Assembly (NCBI GenBank): GCA_018881555.1
Contig: JACAXG010000025.1
Coordinates: 7,013,899 to 7,077,898 of the forward strand
Origin: Amblyornis subalaris
Taxonomy: Eukaryota; Chordata; Aves; Passeriformes; Ptilonorhynchidae
DNA length: 64,000 nt
Direction: 5' to 3'
Shown: positions 12,601 to 25,100 of the stretch, one piece after another
Position numbering within the stretch: the first letter of the stretch is position 1
Layout of the letters: the number at the start of each line of letters is the position of its first letter
The notes under the pieces: model-generated
What the model saw: the letters and a program-made list of their open reading frames with translations, nothing else
The model's database searches: none
Told to the model about the DNA's origin: nothing
Made by a program: the position numbers and the translations under genes

Positions 12601-15600
12601 CTGCAGCACCCTGCAACACCTTCCCCAACCCAACCTCGCTGGTTTAATCCACAGCTCCTAATGCCCACACAAACTTAGGCTGCCTGCTCTAAGTAACCGT
12701 GCTCCAAGGAGGAGTAAGAGCTCTCAAAGCCAATTTATCTTTNCACTCTGCACCATTCTTCTGTCTTACACACACCTCTAAGTACTGCTGGCAAAACCCA
12801 AGCCTGCCATNTCTGTTGTATGCAGTTCAAGCACAGTCCCAGCAAGCACAAACACTCAAATGGCTTTGCACAGGACCTCAGTGCCTTGTTTCACATAACC
12901 ACCTTTGTTTCTCTGACTCAAAAAGCATCCTGAACTATCCAAGTGCCTTCTGCACCGGGCAGCTGCCTGTTACAAAGTAGGAATCAGTGATCAGGTCACA
13001 AAACCATTTGTTAGAAGAGTTTCAGAGTGCTGAGTGCTACCAAAAGCATGTTAGGCCTCACTGTGTTTCACACATGATGTTTTTACAGACTTGGGACAAC
13101 ACAAAGGAAAGAAAATCATCTCTGCCCTCCATCATTCTTTTTTCCTGAATCACTTGAGAAAGAAGATGGCATTGTCTACAGTTACAGTGCTGAGGTCAAG
13201 GACTTCACAAAATAGTGTCATGATAAAATAGAAACAATGTATAGAAAAACAGCAAAGCCTAAAAAGGTCAATGACGGCTACGACTTGTATGCCAANACGG
13301 GAGACAGCTTGAGCCCTTCCTGTAAAGATGTAATAATTTCATCATTAGTTTAAGCTCCTTTTAATCCAAACTAAACCGGTTTGCCTTAGAGATGTCACTT
13401 CTCTTTGCTTCGCTGATGTTTCCTCGGTGATAACATATAAGCACAAGCATTTAGTTAGAAGAGTCCTAGACAGGCAGGAGCCATGAATCAACTGGATGCT
13501 GTCCCAACATAATGGGTCTGTTATCCAAACTCAGTCTTATTCCGGGAGCACAAACTTTATCACTGAAGTGTTAGGAAATTTCAAATCATGCAGATGATCT
13601 CAATCTTTGTTTTAAGCTGACGCTTTCTCAAATGAAGGGACTGAGGTGAGAAGAGAAACAGACTATANATATTTCAGCTTTTTCAACTGTGACCAGACCA
13701 CTGCAGTTTAGCTCTCCAGATGGCTATTCTAGGGAAGCAATGCTTGGCCTTTCACTCCTAAAGTTGACACACTAATCCATGAACTGGATCAGATGACACC
13801 AGCTCCGCTATGACACCGGACAAAGCTGAGCTTCCAAACCCCCACCTCACAAGCAGTCAAGAAGAAAGGCAACAGTAATGCAGATGCAGACATTAAAACA
13901 AAAGGAAGAGATCGGCATAAGAGGCCACAAAGCCTTGGCTGGACCCTGCAGCAGACCTCACCACATCACTGACCTCCACATAGTCAGCCTGCCCCACTCA
14001 AAGGCTTCACATCTCCTGTAATTCTCATTCACTGAGAAAACACCCTCTAGACATCTGAGACATGTCTCTGTTATGCTTACTAGAACTTATTAATCACAGC
14101 AAATGCTATCTATAGAACACACACATTAATGAACAGCCAGCTCAGCAGCATGAGTTCTGGAACAGAGTCACTGCAGTACAGAAGTGCCACCNGTTTGTTA
14201 ATGGAAAATGAATACCACAGTGATCCTTGCAAGTGTGTAGTTCAACAGACAAAACATTAGGAAGACAAGAAAATTATCCGAACAGAAATTCTGCAAACTA
14301 AGTGTGATACTGGGATTGCAAAGCACTGCATAGCTCTGTGANCCACATCACTTCATAAAATCCACGCAAATAACACATTTTGTAACAATTTCAATTTTAC
14401 TGTGTTTGGGTTACTCTTCCACTGAGAATTATGGAAGTTTGTAAGAGAAAGCCAGTTAGCAAGAAAAGGGGGAATAAGAATATGCAATACTCTCAGAAAA
14501 TTTTATGTACACTGCTTGTTCACAACAGCAAACTAAAAATTTTTCATGTGCTCCACCAGAACGGATCCTCTATTGAGACTGTACTGGGTTTGGTGGTTGT
14601 AGTTTCAGTGTTTGAGGGGTTTTTCTTAACTACATGCCAAACAGCTTCTACAACAGCTGCTTGTTGACAAAAATGAAGAGAAAGAAATGCAGCTGTGCAG
14701 GACACATTGACCAACACTGCAATCCCACAACCACTTCTCAATCAAAATTCCTGTTAAAAANAATTGACATTAATTTGAGTCTGTTGAGCTCCAGAGCATT
14801 TGCAAACCATACAGCCAGTCCCTCCTTCACTTCTACAGATGTGAACTCCAGTACAATCCTCAGTCAAATANCTTTACGCTCAGCTCTGTAGGAACTTTCA
14901 CTCTGAGATTCTCCTGGAAAGGAACATTATTACATCCCATACGATAGCTTCAGTACCCCATGAGACTTTNCAGAGTGTCTCACGAACAGCCCAGGAAGCC
15001 ACAGTTTTCCAAGCCACAGCTGAGAATCCCTCCCCACTCCCACAAGTACATGGCTGTGGTAGGACTTCCTCACTAAACACNCAGGGAGATGAAGTAACAT
15101 GACAGGGATAACAAGGCAATGGAGTTCCATGTCCTACCAATCATCTCAACACTATCAAATGCAACGAAAGATATTCACACACAACATCACCTTTCTTGAG
15201 CTAACTACAACTGTTTTACTGTGTTTTAAGTTGCCCACAGAAAATAGGAAAAGCAGTCTACCACGATTTAATGACAGTGAAAAATACTGCCGTTTATANA
15301 TGCTTTTTGCAGCTTTATAAACCTTTTGGTACGGCAGAAAATCATCAACGTTACTAACTACTGGGATGATCAAAGTGTGCCACCAGCTAACAAGGTATAC
15401 AANGAAACCAGGATATGAACACCAAACTATGAACACCAAACGTAAATCCACTTAGACTTAAAACACCATTTACTGAATTCTTACTCCCTTGAGTTCTCTA
15501 TCACAGCAGCTATCAACTACCAAGATATGGAACAACAACCACTGATTCTGTGTAATTACCAGCTGACAGAACAGTCTAATAGAATGTTTACCATACAATT

Positions 15601-15673
15601 TTCACTTAGATCAAGTAGNACTTGACATCAAAACTACTGACAGTAGTCACATTTCACCAGAAAACAGTCTTAC

Positions 15674-15868
15674 CTTATAATTGCTGGAATTTACCCAAGA
15701 AGTGGCCAGTCCATCAACCATTTTATCCAGCATAGTCTGATCATGTTCAAGATCAGCTGACTTCTGTTTATCTGAGAAGTAATCTATCAATTCCTGGCCA
15801 ACCTGAAGTCTCTTTCCAACATCCTTCTGCAGCACCTGCGCTAAGCAGTACTCCATACTGGGCTCCAT
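15674..15868 (-). CDS. CLASP1: CLASP1 first coding exon (CLIP-associating protein 1, N-terminus)
   Basis: CLASP1 is a microtubule plus-end tracking protein. It stabilises microtubules at the cell cortex, kinetochores and Golgi through TOG domains, and binds CLIP and EB proteins. This 65-codon exon encodes the extreme N-terminus (MEPSMEYCLAQVLQKDVG onward), the first helices of TOG1, and is almost identical to what I know of vertebrate CLASP1. The start at 15868 has a strong context (A at -3, G at +4) and is preceded by an in-frame TGA 6 nt upstream. The exon ends in TAT AAG followed by a GTAAGA donor, leaving phase 0. Later exons lie left of the window. CLASP2 is the paralogue, but the sequence and the NIFK-TSN neighbourhood fit CLASP1. 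Confidence 0.95.
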
Positions 15869-16148
15869 AGTGTCTCAGAAATACAGCACCAGCCAGAAAG
15901 CCAGAGGGCAGCAGGGCCAAAAACTCCCTCTACAAACGTACGCAGGAGGTCGCCTCTTTCTTCGATGAAGGTTACTGAGGGCCTGGGTTTCAAAGATGCA
16001 ATTCTGAGAATGNCAACAATGCACCATGTGTGTGTGGACAGCAGCTGGCAGGATATTAAAAGTCCAATTTAAATAACTAGTAATAGATGAAGCAACGAGC
16101 AGTGCTGTACTGTTGAGTCTGCAATAAATCCCAATTCAGCAGTCCATT
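15869..16148 (-). other. CLASP1: CLASP1 5' untranslated part of the first coding exon
   Basis: On the minus strand a good acceptor (long T/C-rich run, then CTTTCAG) places the start of this exon at 16148. That leaves 280 nt of leader before the CLASP1 start codon. The leader holds at least two upstream ATGs: one at 16147 followed after two codons by a stop, and one at 16027 that opens a longer upstream ORF, listed separately. The acceptor is read from sequence only. It implies at least one upstream noncoding exon, probably in the CpG island at about 27.8 kb. Confidence 0.7.
15875..16027 (-). promoter_or_regulatory. Upstream ORF in the CLASP1 leader, in frame with the main ORF
   Basis: An ATG at 16027 opens a 50-codon frame that ends at TGA 15877-15875, only 6 nt before the CLASP1 start codon and in the same frame. 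Its fifth codon is TGN because of the ambiguous base at 16013. If that base makes TGA, the ORF is only four codons long. Such an arrangement can lower initiation at the main start or allow reinitiation. Translation here is inference only. Confidence 0.5.
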
Positions 16149-17978
16149 CTGAAAGAAATGAAAAAGAACAGTATTATAGGTTAAATTAAGACTGGGGGCA
16201 AAAAAAAGATTGAAAGCATGTCACAAAATAGGTTATTCATATACAGCTGTGAAGCTGTGGTAAGTCAGACACGAGCAGCATTGTTCTATTTTAAGGAATC
16301 AAACAAGGTAGGTCAGGACAAAAACCTTTGGTTATTCTTTACAACAGCAGTTACCCAGCAGTTTCCTAGACATTTCAGTGACAGACAGTAAATTTGCAGC
16401 TTAAGTAACAGCTAATTAGTAATGAATATTATTGCAACNGCCACCACCACCATTCACCCACAAAGGTGGGGACAAAATCCTTAAGCAGGTCACCAGGAAA
16501 ACNTATCTACTTCAAGAAGTGAAAGCAGGAAGAAATCTGGATCCTGTTTTGACTGTTGGCCTTCAGCAATCGATGTCATCAGCTGGTCAGCAAGATACAG
16601 CACTAATGCTGGGCTCCAGGGATGTAAAATGATCAGTTTTCAAAAACTAGGTGCTCAAGCTGTTTCCAGGCTGAATTCTGTTACATTCCAGCTACACGTG
16701 TCCAGGAAACAGCACTGGCACACTCTAAACNTGGTTCTGACAACCAAGGCCACACACAAGGAAGGCCAGACCAGACTTCGCTGCCACTCAGCGGCACAGC
16801 ATCACCTCAGAATTAGGCTTTTGGCTTATACATAGAAAATTACTGTATGTCTGGGGTCTGGTTATGTTCCTCAACCCTAGAAACTCTCCTGTCCACAGAC
16901 TTCATTAGGGATCCAGCTGAAGCTTCTTTTCTGTCCCTCCATCTGCAGCCAAATTATTCCCTCCAGGCATCCAGGGAACAGACTAAAGGCCTGTCTTCCA
17001 CCTTCCCACAGACCAGGGCTCCTGGCATCACCATAGTGCTTCCTGAAGCACTCATTCATCACAGGTTAGCTCTCTTAGGAAGGAGGTGATAAAAACCCAG
17101 GGTGTCTTTTTGTTTCCTGGCTAATAATACCCAAAGCTAGAAATCTGCCCTACTTTTTCCACCAGCATGAGGAAAGCAGGTCAAGCTCAGAGCAACGGAA
17201 GGGGCTGTGCAGCAGACACCTGGTTCAATAAACAACTGGAAGGAAGCTGGAGGCACACGTTCACTAATTGGAAGCACTGGGGCAGCAAATCTAAATACCT
17301 TCTGTTTGAGCAAATAAGGCCTTCACAAACGTCTTAACAAAACAAAGTGGACCTGACAGCAGATGAGATGCACACAAGAACCCCAGCCTGGAAACAAAAG
17401 CACCCTTTGCNCATCAGGCTACTCAGCTCATTATCTCACCCCCATCCTCCTTGGCCATATCNTACCACCACCAAGCACAGCATCTAGATTCAGCACTGAG
17501 GTCTTAAGCCTCCCAAGCCCTACAAGCATTGCCACACATGCCCCACCTTCCCACACTGGCTGTGCAGGAGTCACCAGAGAGCAGATCCCTCCATTCCAGG
17601 CTCCCAGTTCAAATCCTCACCGGCTGATGGGGATCAAAACTGGTTCTGTACATCCCGGGACTCACCTCAGCCAACTGCCAGGCAAATCCTACCCTTAGCC
17701 AGAAGGGATTGCTTGTATCTGTACACTAAACTCCCTCCTCGGCAGCAAAACCTCCCCCCCAAAGCAGCAAGGAAGCCTTGGCTGCAGCTGCACACACAGC
17801 ACCTTGAACTCTGTGTAAGCACCATGGCAGATTACTGCTTGTGACCACTGCCCCAACTTGAATCATCTCAAGGACACACAAAACTCCCACCATTTTGTTT
17901 CAAGTCACTTCAAGAAGGATTTGACTTTCAATTCTAAAACTGACAACACCCCCTCCAACCAATACTCTCAGAGCAAGA

Positions 17979-18013
17979 CTTTTTTTCCTTTTTTTTCCTT
18001 TTTTTTCCTTTCT
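17979..18013 (+). repeat. Short tandem repeat, unit T8CC
   Basis: Three near-perfect copies of a 10-bp unit (eight T followed by CC) sit in tandem, making a strongly strand-asymmetric pyrimidine tract. No transposon context was recognised. It is likely length-polymorphic. Confidence 0.85.
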
Positions 18014-19126
18014 AAAAGAGAGACATTGGTTCCAAACTAGAAGCAAACATTGCCTTTTTTATTGCTGATGCTACAGATTGTCACTTGGTCAGTTTAGCAC
18101 CAACTCTGAAAGAAGCACTCTGAGCTTTCCCATCCTCAATCAAAATGGTTCATGACATGGCACCAATTCCCATGGCAGCATAGGCACAAACCAGGGCCAC
18201 TTCCACAACTGTACAAGCAGGGCACATGTTTTCATCCAAGTCTCCCAGTCTGTAGCTTTGAATATTGGCCCCTGCCCTGCCCTCTAGCTCAGGCTGGTCT
18301 TGCTTCTTACTGCAGACACTCCAGTTATGGGACAGTACTACACACAGCAGATTCTAAGTATCCAACAGAAGGGCTGTCACATAGCAAGGAAGCATTTCAC
18401 TGGACACCACACTAGCTACTGGAGAAGGGACAGGGAACTGGTATTAAACTGCTAACACTTTCTAGCTGAAACCCTTCACNTTACCTGCGCAGTGTTTCTG
18501 GACTCCAGAAGCTGTACACACTTTCAAAAGCAGACTCTTCTGTTAAACTGCATAGAACATGGTGAAGAAAGTTTCCTTGCTTTTAAAATGGAAATTTAGA
18601 ACTTGCTTAAACTTGAAAATTCAGATTACAGAAGGGTGTGAATCAGTGCTAGTTACCGCAGAATAACCATTTTTTATTAACATCACACAGGGGCAAGTCC
18701 CAGCACATCCAAAAACCATTAGCTGGCCATACTGCCATGAGAAAGGAGCATTAAAATTTCAGGTCTGTCTTCTATGTGGTTTTCATTTAAGAGTTTGTAA
18801 GTCTCTGCCTACAAGCACAGAAACAATCTTTAAAGCAAACTAATGTAAACAAATTCCTCTCCAGGTTCCTCACTTTTTAAACACATGAAAGAAGGCATAG
18901 GATGAAAGTCATGGTGCACTACAGAAGAACAAATTTGTGTTACAACCTTGAGGATTGTAATCTAAAGATCCACTATACGTTATGGCACCACTATCAAATG
19001 CATACAGGGGTGAAGAATCAAAAACATCTTAAATCCTGGGGAAAACATTAACAGTAAGCGAAGAGGAAACGCTCAACATGGCTTGCATCTACCAGCTAAA
19101 AGGTGTTTAAGTAGCACTTTCCTAAT

Positions 19127-19145
19127 TTAAAAAAAAAAAAAAAAA
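19127..19145 (+). repeat. Homopolymer A run
   Basis: An unbroken run of about 19 adenines follows 'cctaattt'. It could be a mononucleotide microsatellite or the tail of an unrecognised retroposed sequence. No element body was identified upstream. Confidence 0.7.
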
Positions 19146-22100
19146 GCTTTTCTACACATTAGGAAGTCTGTTGACTCCCCTCTCTCCCACAAGAGGAAGT
19201 GGAAAAAATACCACCTGAGAAAAACAAGACCCAAGCTGACAAGTAAATTAACTTCCCCGACAATGAAGCATATGGCTGCTGCATCCCATCACGTTTGTAA
19301 TCATCTGGGCAGATGCTCCCCACATAACAAGTTTTGAAAAACTCGAAGCCACAATCTCAGCCCCAGTGGTCCACTTCTGTTACTGCACTTTTTGGGTAGC
19401 CAGTGTTACAAGATACAACTTTGGAATGGGATGTTGAGTACAACCTCTTCCCACAGAAGAAGTCATGCAGAACTCGAATAACTCAGTGGCACAGGTCCTG
19501 TTTTTGGAGCTCCTCCAATTTTTGAGAANGGTTGCGAATGTAAGCTCCAGAGCAAGGTTTCCTCCAGTCCTCCTCCAAGGTTTGTGATTTGCACTCAAAG
19601 AACCAGGCTAGGCTCAACGTGTAGACAAAATAATCCAAGAGAAAAAACTACCCCAATTCTGTCAGCGAAAAAAAGTTCTGTTTCACTAATAAGCCATCAA
19701 AACTATGTGTTTAGTCAAAGCCTCTGCCAGTAACACCCAAATTTTCCATCAAGAGCTATCCAGAAGAAAGCCACTATAGAGAGATTTACGTGTAATGCCA
19801 CCTTGGAGCTCAAAATGATGAATTTAAAGGAGAAAGCTGACAAAGACCAAACAGCCCAAAGTTACTCAGCCTAGATACTACCATCATAACACCATAAAAG
19901 CTGGTACAATTCACAGTAAAGCAACTGGCTCAACACACAGAATAAATTAATCCAAATAGTAATAAGGTAATACTTGTTACCCAAGACATTGTGGCAATAT
20001 TAAACTGGGTACATAAGTCAATGAATTTTTTTCAGCACTTAAGAGAACACCGCTGACCCCAGGCTAAGTGAAAGTGCATTATTTGCAATTCTCAAGTAAG
20101 ACTTTATTTTAGGATAACTTCCCAGGACGTTTTGAATCTTCTTCCTCTTGCAATGAGGAAGGAAACATGAAATACATAAAAAATGCAATACTACTCTCTT
20201 GGGGCCCTGCCTGTCCTTGGGAGCTCTTCCAATATAGCTATTTGACTTTAAAAATNATGTCCCACTCTTCTGCTCTAGACATCAGGTCATCATCTTTGTC
20301 ATGTTTCACTGTCATCTTCATTTGTCAAAAACTCAGTGCAGTCCATAACCTCCCCAGACAACTGCTCCAGATGCAAGCTTGCAGAGACAAGCCTCTTGCT
20401 GCCACTCATGACTTGCAGGCAAGAGCCACTGCCACTCAATAACCAGCCCTTTCTACTCATCTTCCTGAAGGTATCTCGGTATTTCCAGCCAGTAACCTTA
20501 ATTTGTAACTAAATTATAAACATGACCACACTTCTTCGGTGTCTTTTTTTTTTGTGTACGTGGTTAGCTACAGCCCAGCAGCTGCAGAAATAACACGGCA
20601 ACACAATCGTATCAACAAGCCTCCTTCTTCACAGGTCTCAGGACTTAANTGCACAGTCACTTCAGTTTAAAATTAGTTCAGGGTATATTAGACAGACATT
20701 TCCTTGAACCTTGACTTTCCACAACAAAGAACTCCTCTCCTCCTTCAGGAGATCTCCACCCTAGCCAAATGCAGCAACCTTTTCAAGTATAAAAGCAACC
20801 AGGCATCAAACCTGCAGGAGTTCACCACTTCTGCAAGGAGGGCAGTGTAAATACATAACCAGTGGGTGTGCCAGTCAAGCCCCCTTGGGCAAGAAGTTCA
20901 GAGCTATCAGAACAGCACCNGGAAATCATGGGCAGCAAAGACCAAGTGGGGATCTCACCAGCAAGGCACGGTCAAAGTGCAGCTCTGCAGGAAGGGCTGA
21001 AGTTCTCAGCCCTCTGTCCACTCCTCTATTTTTGCTTCCACCCGTACGGCTATGGCCTGCCCAGAGGGGATTTGGTGTCAGGCCTTTACAAAGTATGACA
21101 ATCACCAAGCACTCAATCAAACCTCCTCTTCCCTCGGCGTGCAAATAGCCGTGAACAAAGCAGCTCAAAGTATTCCTACTCGTTCAAACTCTCTGAGACA
21201 AGGAGGCGGCAAGTACAACATCAAGTGTCCTACTGAAGAAGAAAGCAACATTTTTCTGGAGCCGGGGGTTTGTACGAAACACCCACTCAGCAACTGACAG
21301 ATCAGCTCTCCCTGTTGTTCACCTGTATCCATAAGTAGGCAATAATGTTTCTTTAGTGCCAGGGAATATTACACAATCACTAGGATTGTTTTAAATCAGT
21401 AATTAGCGTTGCCCNGTACTTGAGCCTCCCCCTAATCCAAAGATGGTATCTTAGATTTCCAGACTGACAACTCATCGTTTTCTAATTAGCTGGCGGGACA
21501 GCCCCGTGCTTATCTCCCTCTCCCAAGTGTCTCTGGCGGCACTTGATGCACAGACTCCTTCCACGCCCCATNCAGTAACTTCAGCTGTCCCCACACAGTG
21601 CCACCACTTCTCAGGCCAGCCTTGCTGATAAGCAAAGCGCTGCCTAGGTGGATGCAGTTTCCTTTCGGGAAAGTCTTCAAAAGAGGGTTTCTTTCTCCTC
21701 TCACAGCACCGGCCACACTAAGGCAGTGTTTGTAAAACTCTGCTGCTGCAGGCAGTTCATCCTCAGAAGAGCCACGTCCAGCTAAAGGCTTGCTAGGACT
21801 CTGCTAAATACTGGCCAGTCTTCAGACTTGCCTGGCCTCTATTATGGGGTTCATGTTCACANGTACAGACAGTAACCAACCTACACCAGGGCACAACTCC
21901 GCTGCCATCAGGAGAACTGAGGCAGATTTCTACAATGAAGACAGCTGAAAGATTTCCAGGGATTAAGCTAACTGTGGCCTTTTCCCCACCCCACAATCCT
22001 TCTAGGCCAGATGCTGGCTGTGAAAGTTGCATTACCTACCCTGGGTAAGATGAGAGATAAGCTTCAGATAACAGAAATTCTTATGCCTCCACTAAAGGTT

Positions 22101-25100
22101 TACATTGCTGCCCGGGTAACTGAACACTTCACACAGGGCTACCGATTTCAGCAAGGAAACAATCTTCAAAAAAATCTACTCAGTAATGAAGCTGCAGCAA
22201 ATCAAGACAACTCGCAGGTCACTTGAATGTGACTCCAATACCCTACACTAATGAAACCACTTTGCAGAGTGGGAGTACCCCTTCCAGAGTAGGGTAGAAA
22301 ATGAGATGAGCTTTAACATCTTATGTTTTCCTAATACAACTCCTCTCCGAAATTAGTCTGGTTTTAACTTTGTCAGAGACCAAGGACAAGACTAGAATTA
22401 GCTTTCAAGGTCTCCTTCCTTTTTAATAGTTCAAGTGCCAAGATGCAACTCAAAATCCTGTAATATCAGGAGCTGCTCTGTGTGGACTCCCTCTTGTAGC
22501 CATCTCAGTTCATGGTTCCAAGGTAATGTACTACAAGCAACTTACAAGGGGCATACTGGACCAGTGGTGGGAGGACACGACTGTTGTTATGACACTTAAT
22601 TCTGTGAATAGTACTCAAGTTTTGTGTTTATGCNTACAAAAATATCCTCCTTCTCCCTCACTCTAGAGATCTAACGTTATCTCAGAGCCTGCAGCTGACA
22701 CTGTGGAACCCTGGCACACAAAACGTACAGCACTGGCTCTATGACTTCCAGCTTGGCTCTGCAAGATGTCCAAGCCAAGGGTGCACAAGGTTCCCCAAGG
22801 TGCTGTGGTGATGCATCCCAGAAGAATGGAGGTGGCATCAGTCCCCTTTCTACAGCAACTAGGGATGCAGGACAATCCAGCAGCAATATTGGATCATTCG
22901 GAAAAAAACAAAAGAAGGGAAAGAANAGACTTACACCTGTAGCCTCGTGGGTAAAATGCTTAGCAAGGTTTGGAAGTAGAACACTACNGAGAGTTAGAGC
23001 AGAGTGAGTCATCACTTGCCAGTTTGCTGGCATGACTAGTGGCTTCGCAGAACATCTGAATCTTGTAATCTCTCTTTGCATTGTGATTGATGAAGTCCCT
23101 CAGGCTAAGATCACTAATTCAGCCAGTCCTGAAGATGGAAAGCATCTCCTTCGTGTACACCACTTGAAGAAACAGGTAGTAGAATACCCCCTTCCTATTT
23201 TACAGGCAGGAATAGGGTAGGAATTCAGTGCCTTCCCCAGAGTCAATGCAAAGCAGTCTCCAGTGGCAGTGGGAACTGAGNGTGAGATAACACCTTGAGG
23301 AAAGAAAAAAACGATACCGCCACATGCTAGTGTAAGATCTGGATAACTGAATTTTAAAGAGAGCANTGGGTTTGATATAGATGCCATACTCAAATCCTCC
23401 AGGACCTTGCTATCCCTACTGATGTATAACTAGCTAGTGACACAGAAGTATGTTTTTGAGTAAAAGTCCAAGCCAGAACTACCCTGGAAGAAAGTACTTG
23501 AGAGACATGTGCTAGCAGTAAAATGACAGGCTGGAATGAAAAAATAATACACAAGATCATACCTTGGATGCAAGCCCTCAAGGGACACTGACTGCAGGAT
23601 GCAACAATAGCAATTTGCAAGTCAACAGTTTTAGAAAAAGTTTATTTTCTTGGTCTCTCTCCAGGCTTCCCAGCTAATGTCCATCTCTCTTCTATGACTC
23701 TANACACAAATTTGTTTGCATGGCAAAATAGGGGTCTTTGCTTAACCCTGTTCTTCAGGGCTGCCATGCAAACTCTTGGCCAAGGAGAGGAGAACTCTCA
23801 GCAGCAGGAGGATTTCAGGTGCTGACAGGGGAGCAGAAGTCAGCACCTAGAACCAGTTCAGCTCCAGAAAGGGGAAGAGGGTTACCCTCTACATTCAGGC
23901 ATAAGCAGATTCTNTTCAGCCCGGCCTCTGCAACCACACGTAAGTGGATGGCCAAAGAAATCCCTCCACACAGGCTTGCAAGACAGTGCAGAAAGCCACC
24001 ATGACACTTTAAGATATATAAAACAGTGNGTGGAGGAAGCACAGGACAAGAAGGAGCTGAAAGGGGCTTTATTTGACAATACCATGAATTAGGCTGAACC
24101 CTAGTAGGAATTAAGAGACTTCTGGACTACAAAGCCACCTGCATGTAACAAGCAGAGACACATCTGCAATTCCCCCCTTCTGCTCAGCACCACTTGGAAA
24201 CACGTGTTAGAATCTAACTCTATTTCCATCAGATCTCTGCCTCAGCAAAATACTGTTGCTTCAATTTGGTTTTCTGAAATATCTTGGAATCTAAAGCATT
24301 TACAAGCAAAAAGGAAAGAAAAGGCCATAGAATAAGCCTGAAATACAGAAATGCTGCATCAGGGACTGGCCTGGTTAGGCTGTTTAGTCTCTTCTCTTGC
24401 TGGCGGTGGAAACAAATTAGATTTTTAAATCTTCCCACTCACAATAAACTAATGANGATGACGCTTTTCTAACAATTAATTTTGTGGCTCCTAGTTGGCA
24501 TACTTGTTTCTGGATGCAGAATGGACATCTCCCTACTTGCAGAGCCAAACATGCAGAGATTTGATTAAGGGACAGGACAGGAAACCAGATGAACTCAAAC
24601 ACTAACCATGAANTGAGACCAAACCTCTTGGGGAGCACCTGCAGCCTCTCAGACCACAAAACCCATTTGTTGCCCTCCTATAACTTGAACAGTTACAACT
24701 CCATCCTGTTCATTTGGGTTTTGTGGTGGGGGTTTTTTTTAGGTGTAAGAGTGCTAGTGTTGCTAAAGAGAGGAGAAAGTGAGCTCTCCCATGTATGACA
24801 GAGCCAGACACCAGTGCAGTGCAGAACGTCAAGAACATGTATGTGCTCAGCTCCTCAGTACCCTGCTGTGCAAAGCTCATAACCAGCTCACATCAGGCTT
24901 TCACACAGCTTTGAGAACTGGTAACAGGCTGGTTCAATGGAAAATATCCAAAATACTGAATGAGCTCTAAAGAAACATGTAATGCAAACTTCAACACTGT
25001 ATAAGGTGANGAGAATGAACCAACTGAGCAAAGAGCAACATGACGTGGACACTGTGACAACAGCGGGGTAAAGCTAATGCTGTTACGCACAACACTGCCA

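Larger units (their letters stand above)
1..15673 (-). other. CLASP1: CLASP1 intron following the first coding exon (partial)
   Basis: This stretch lies 3' of the first CLASP1 coding exon on the minus strand and continues past the left edge. I looked on the minus strand for the next piece of the CLASP1 TOG1 domain and found none, so I infer that the whole stretch is one intron. Its open reading frames are AT-rich and composition-driven, and none resembles a known family; the longest is 215 codons on the plus strand at 1137-1784. CR1 fragments are listed separately. An A-rich low-complexity tract lies at about 9560-9630. No RNA gene was recognised by eye. Confidence 0.75.
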
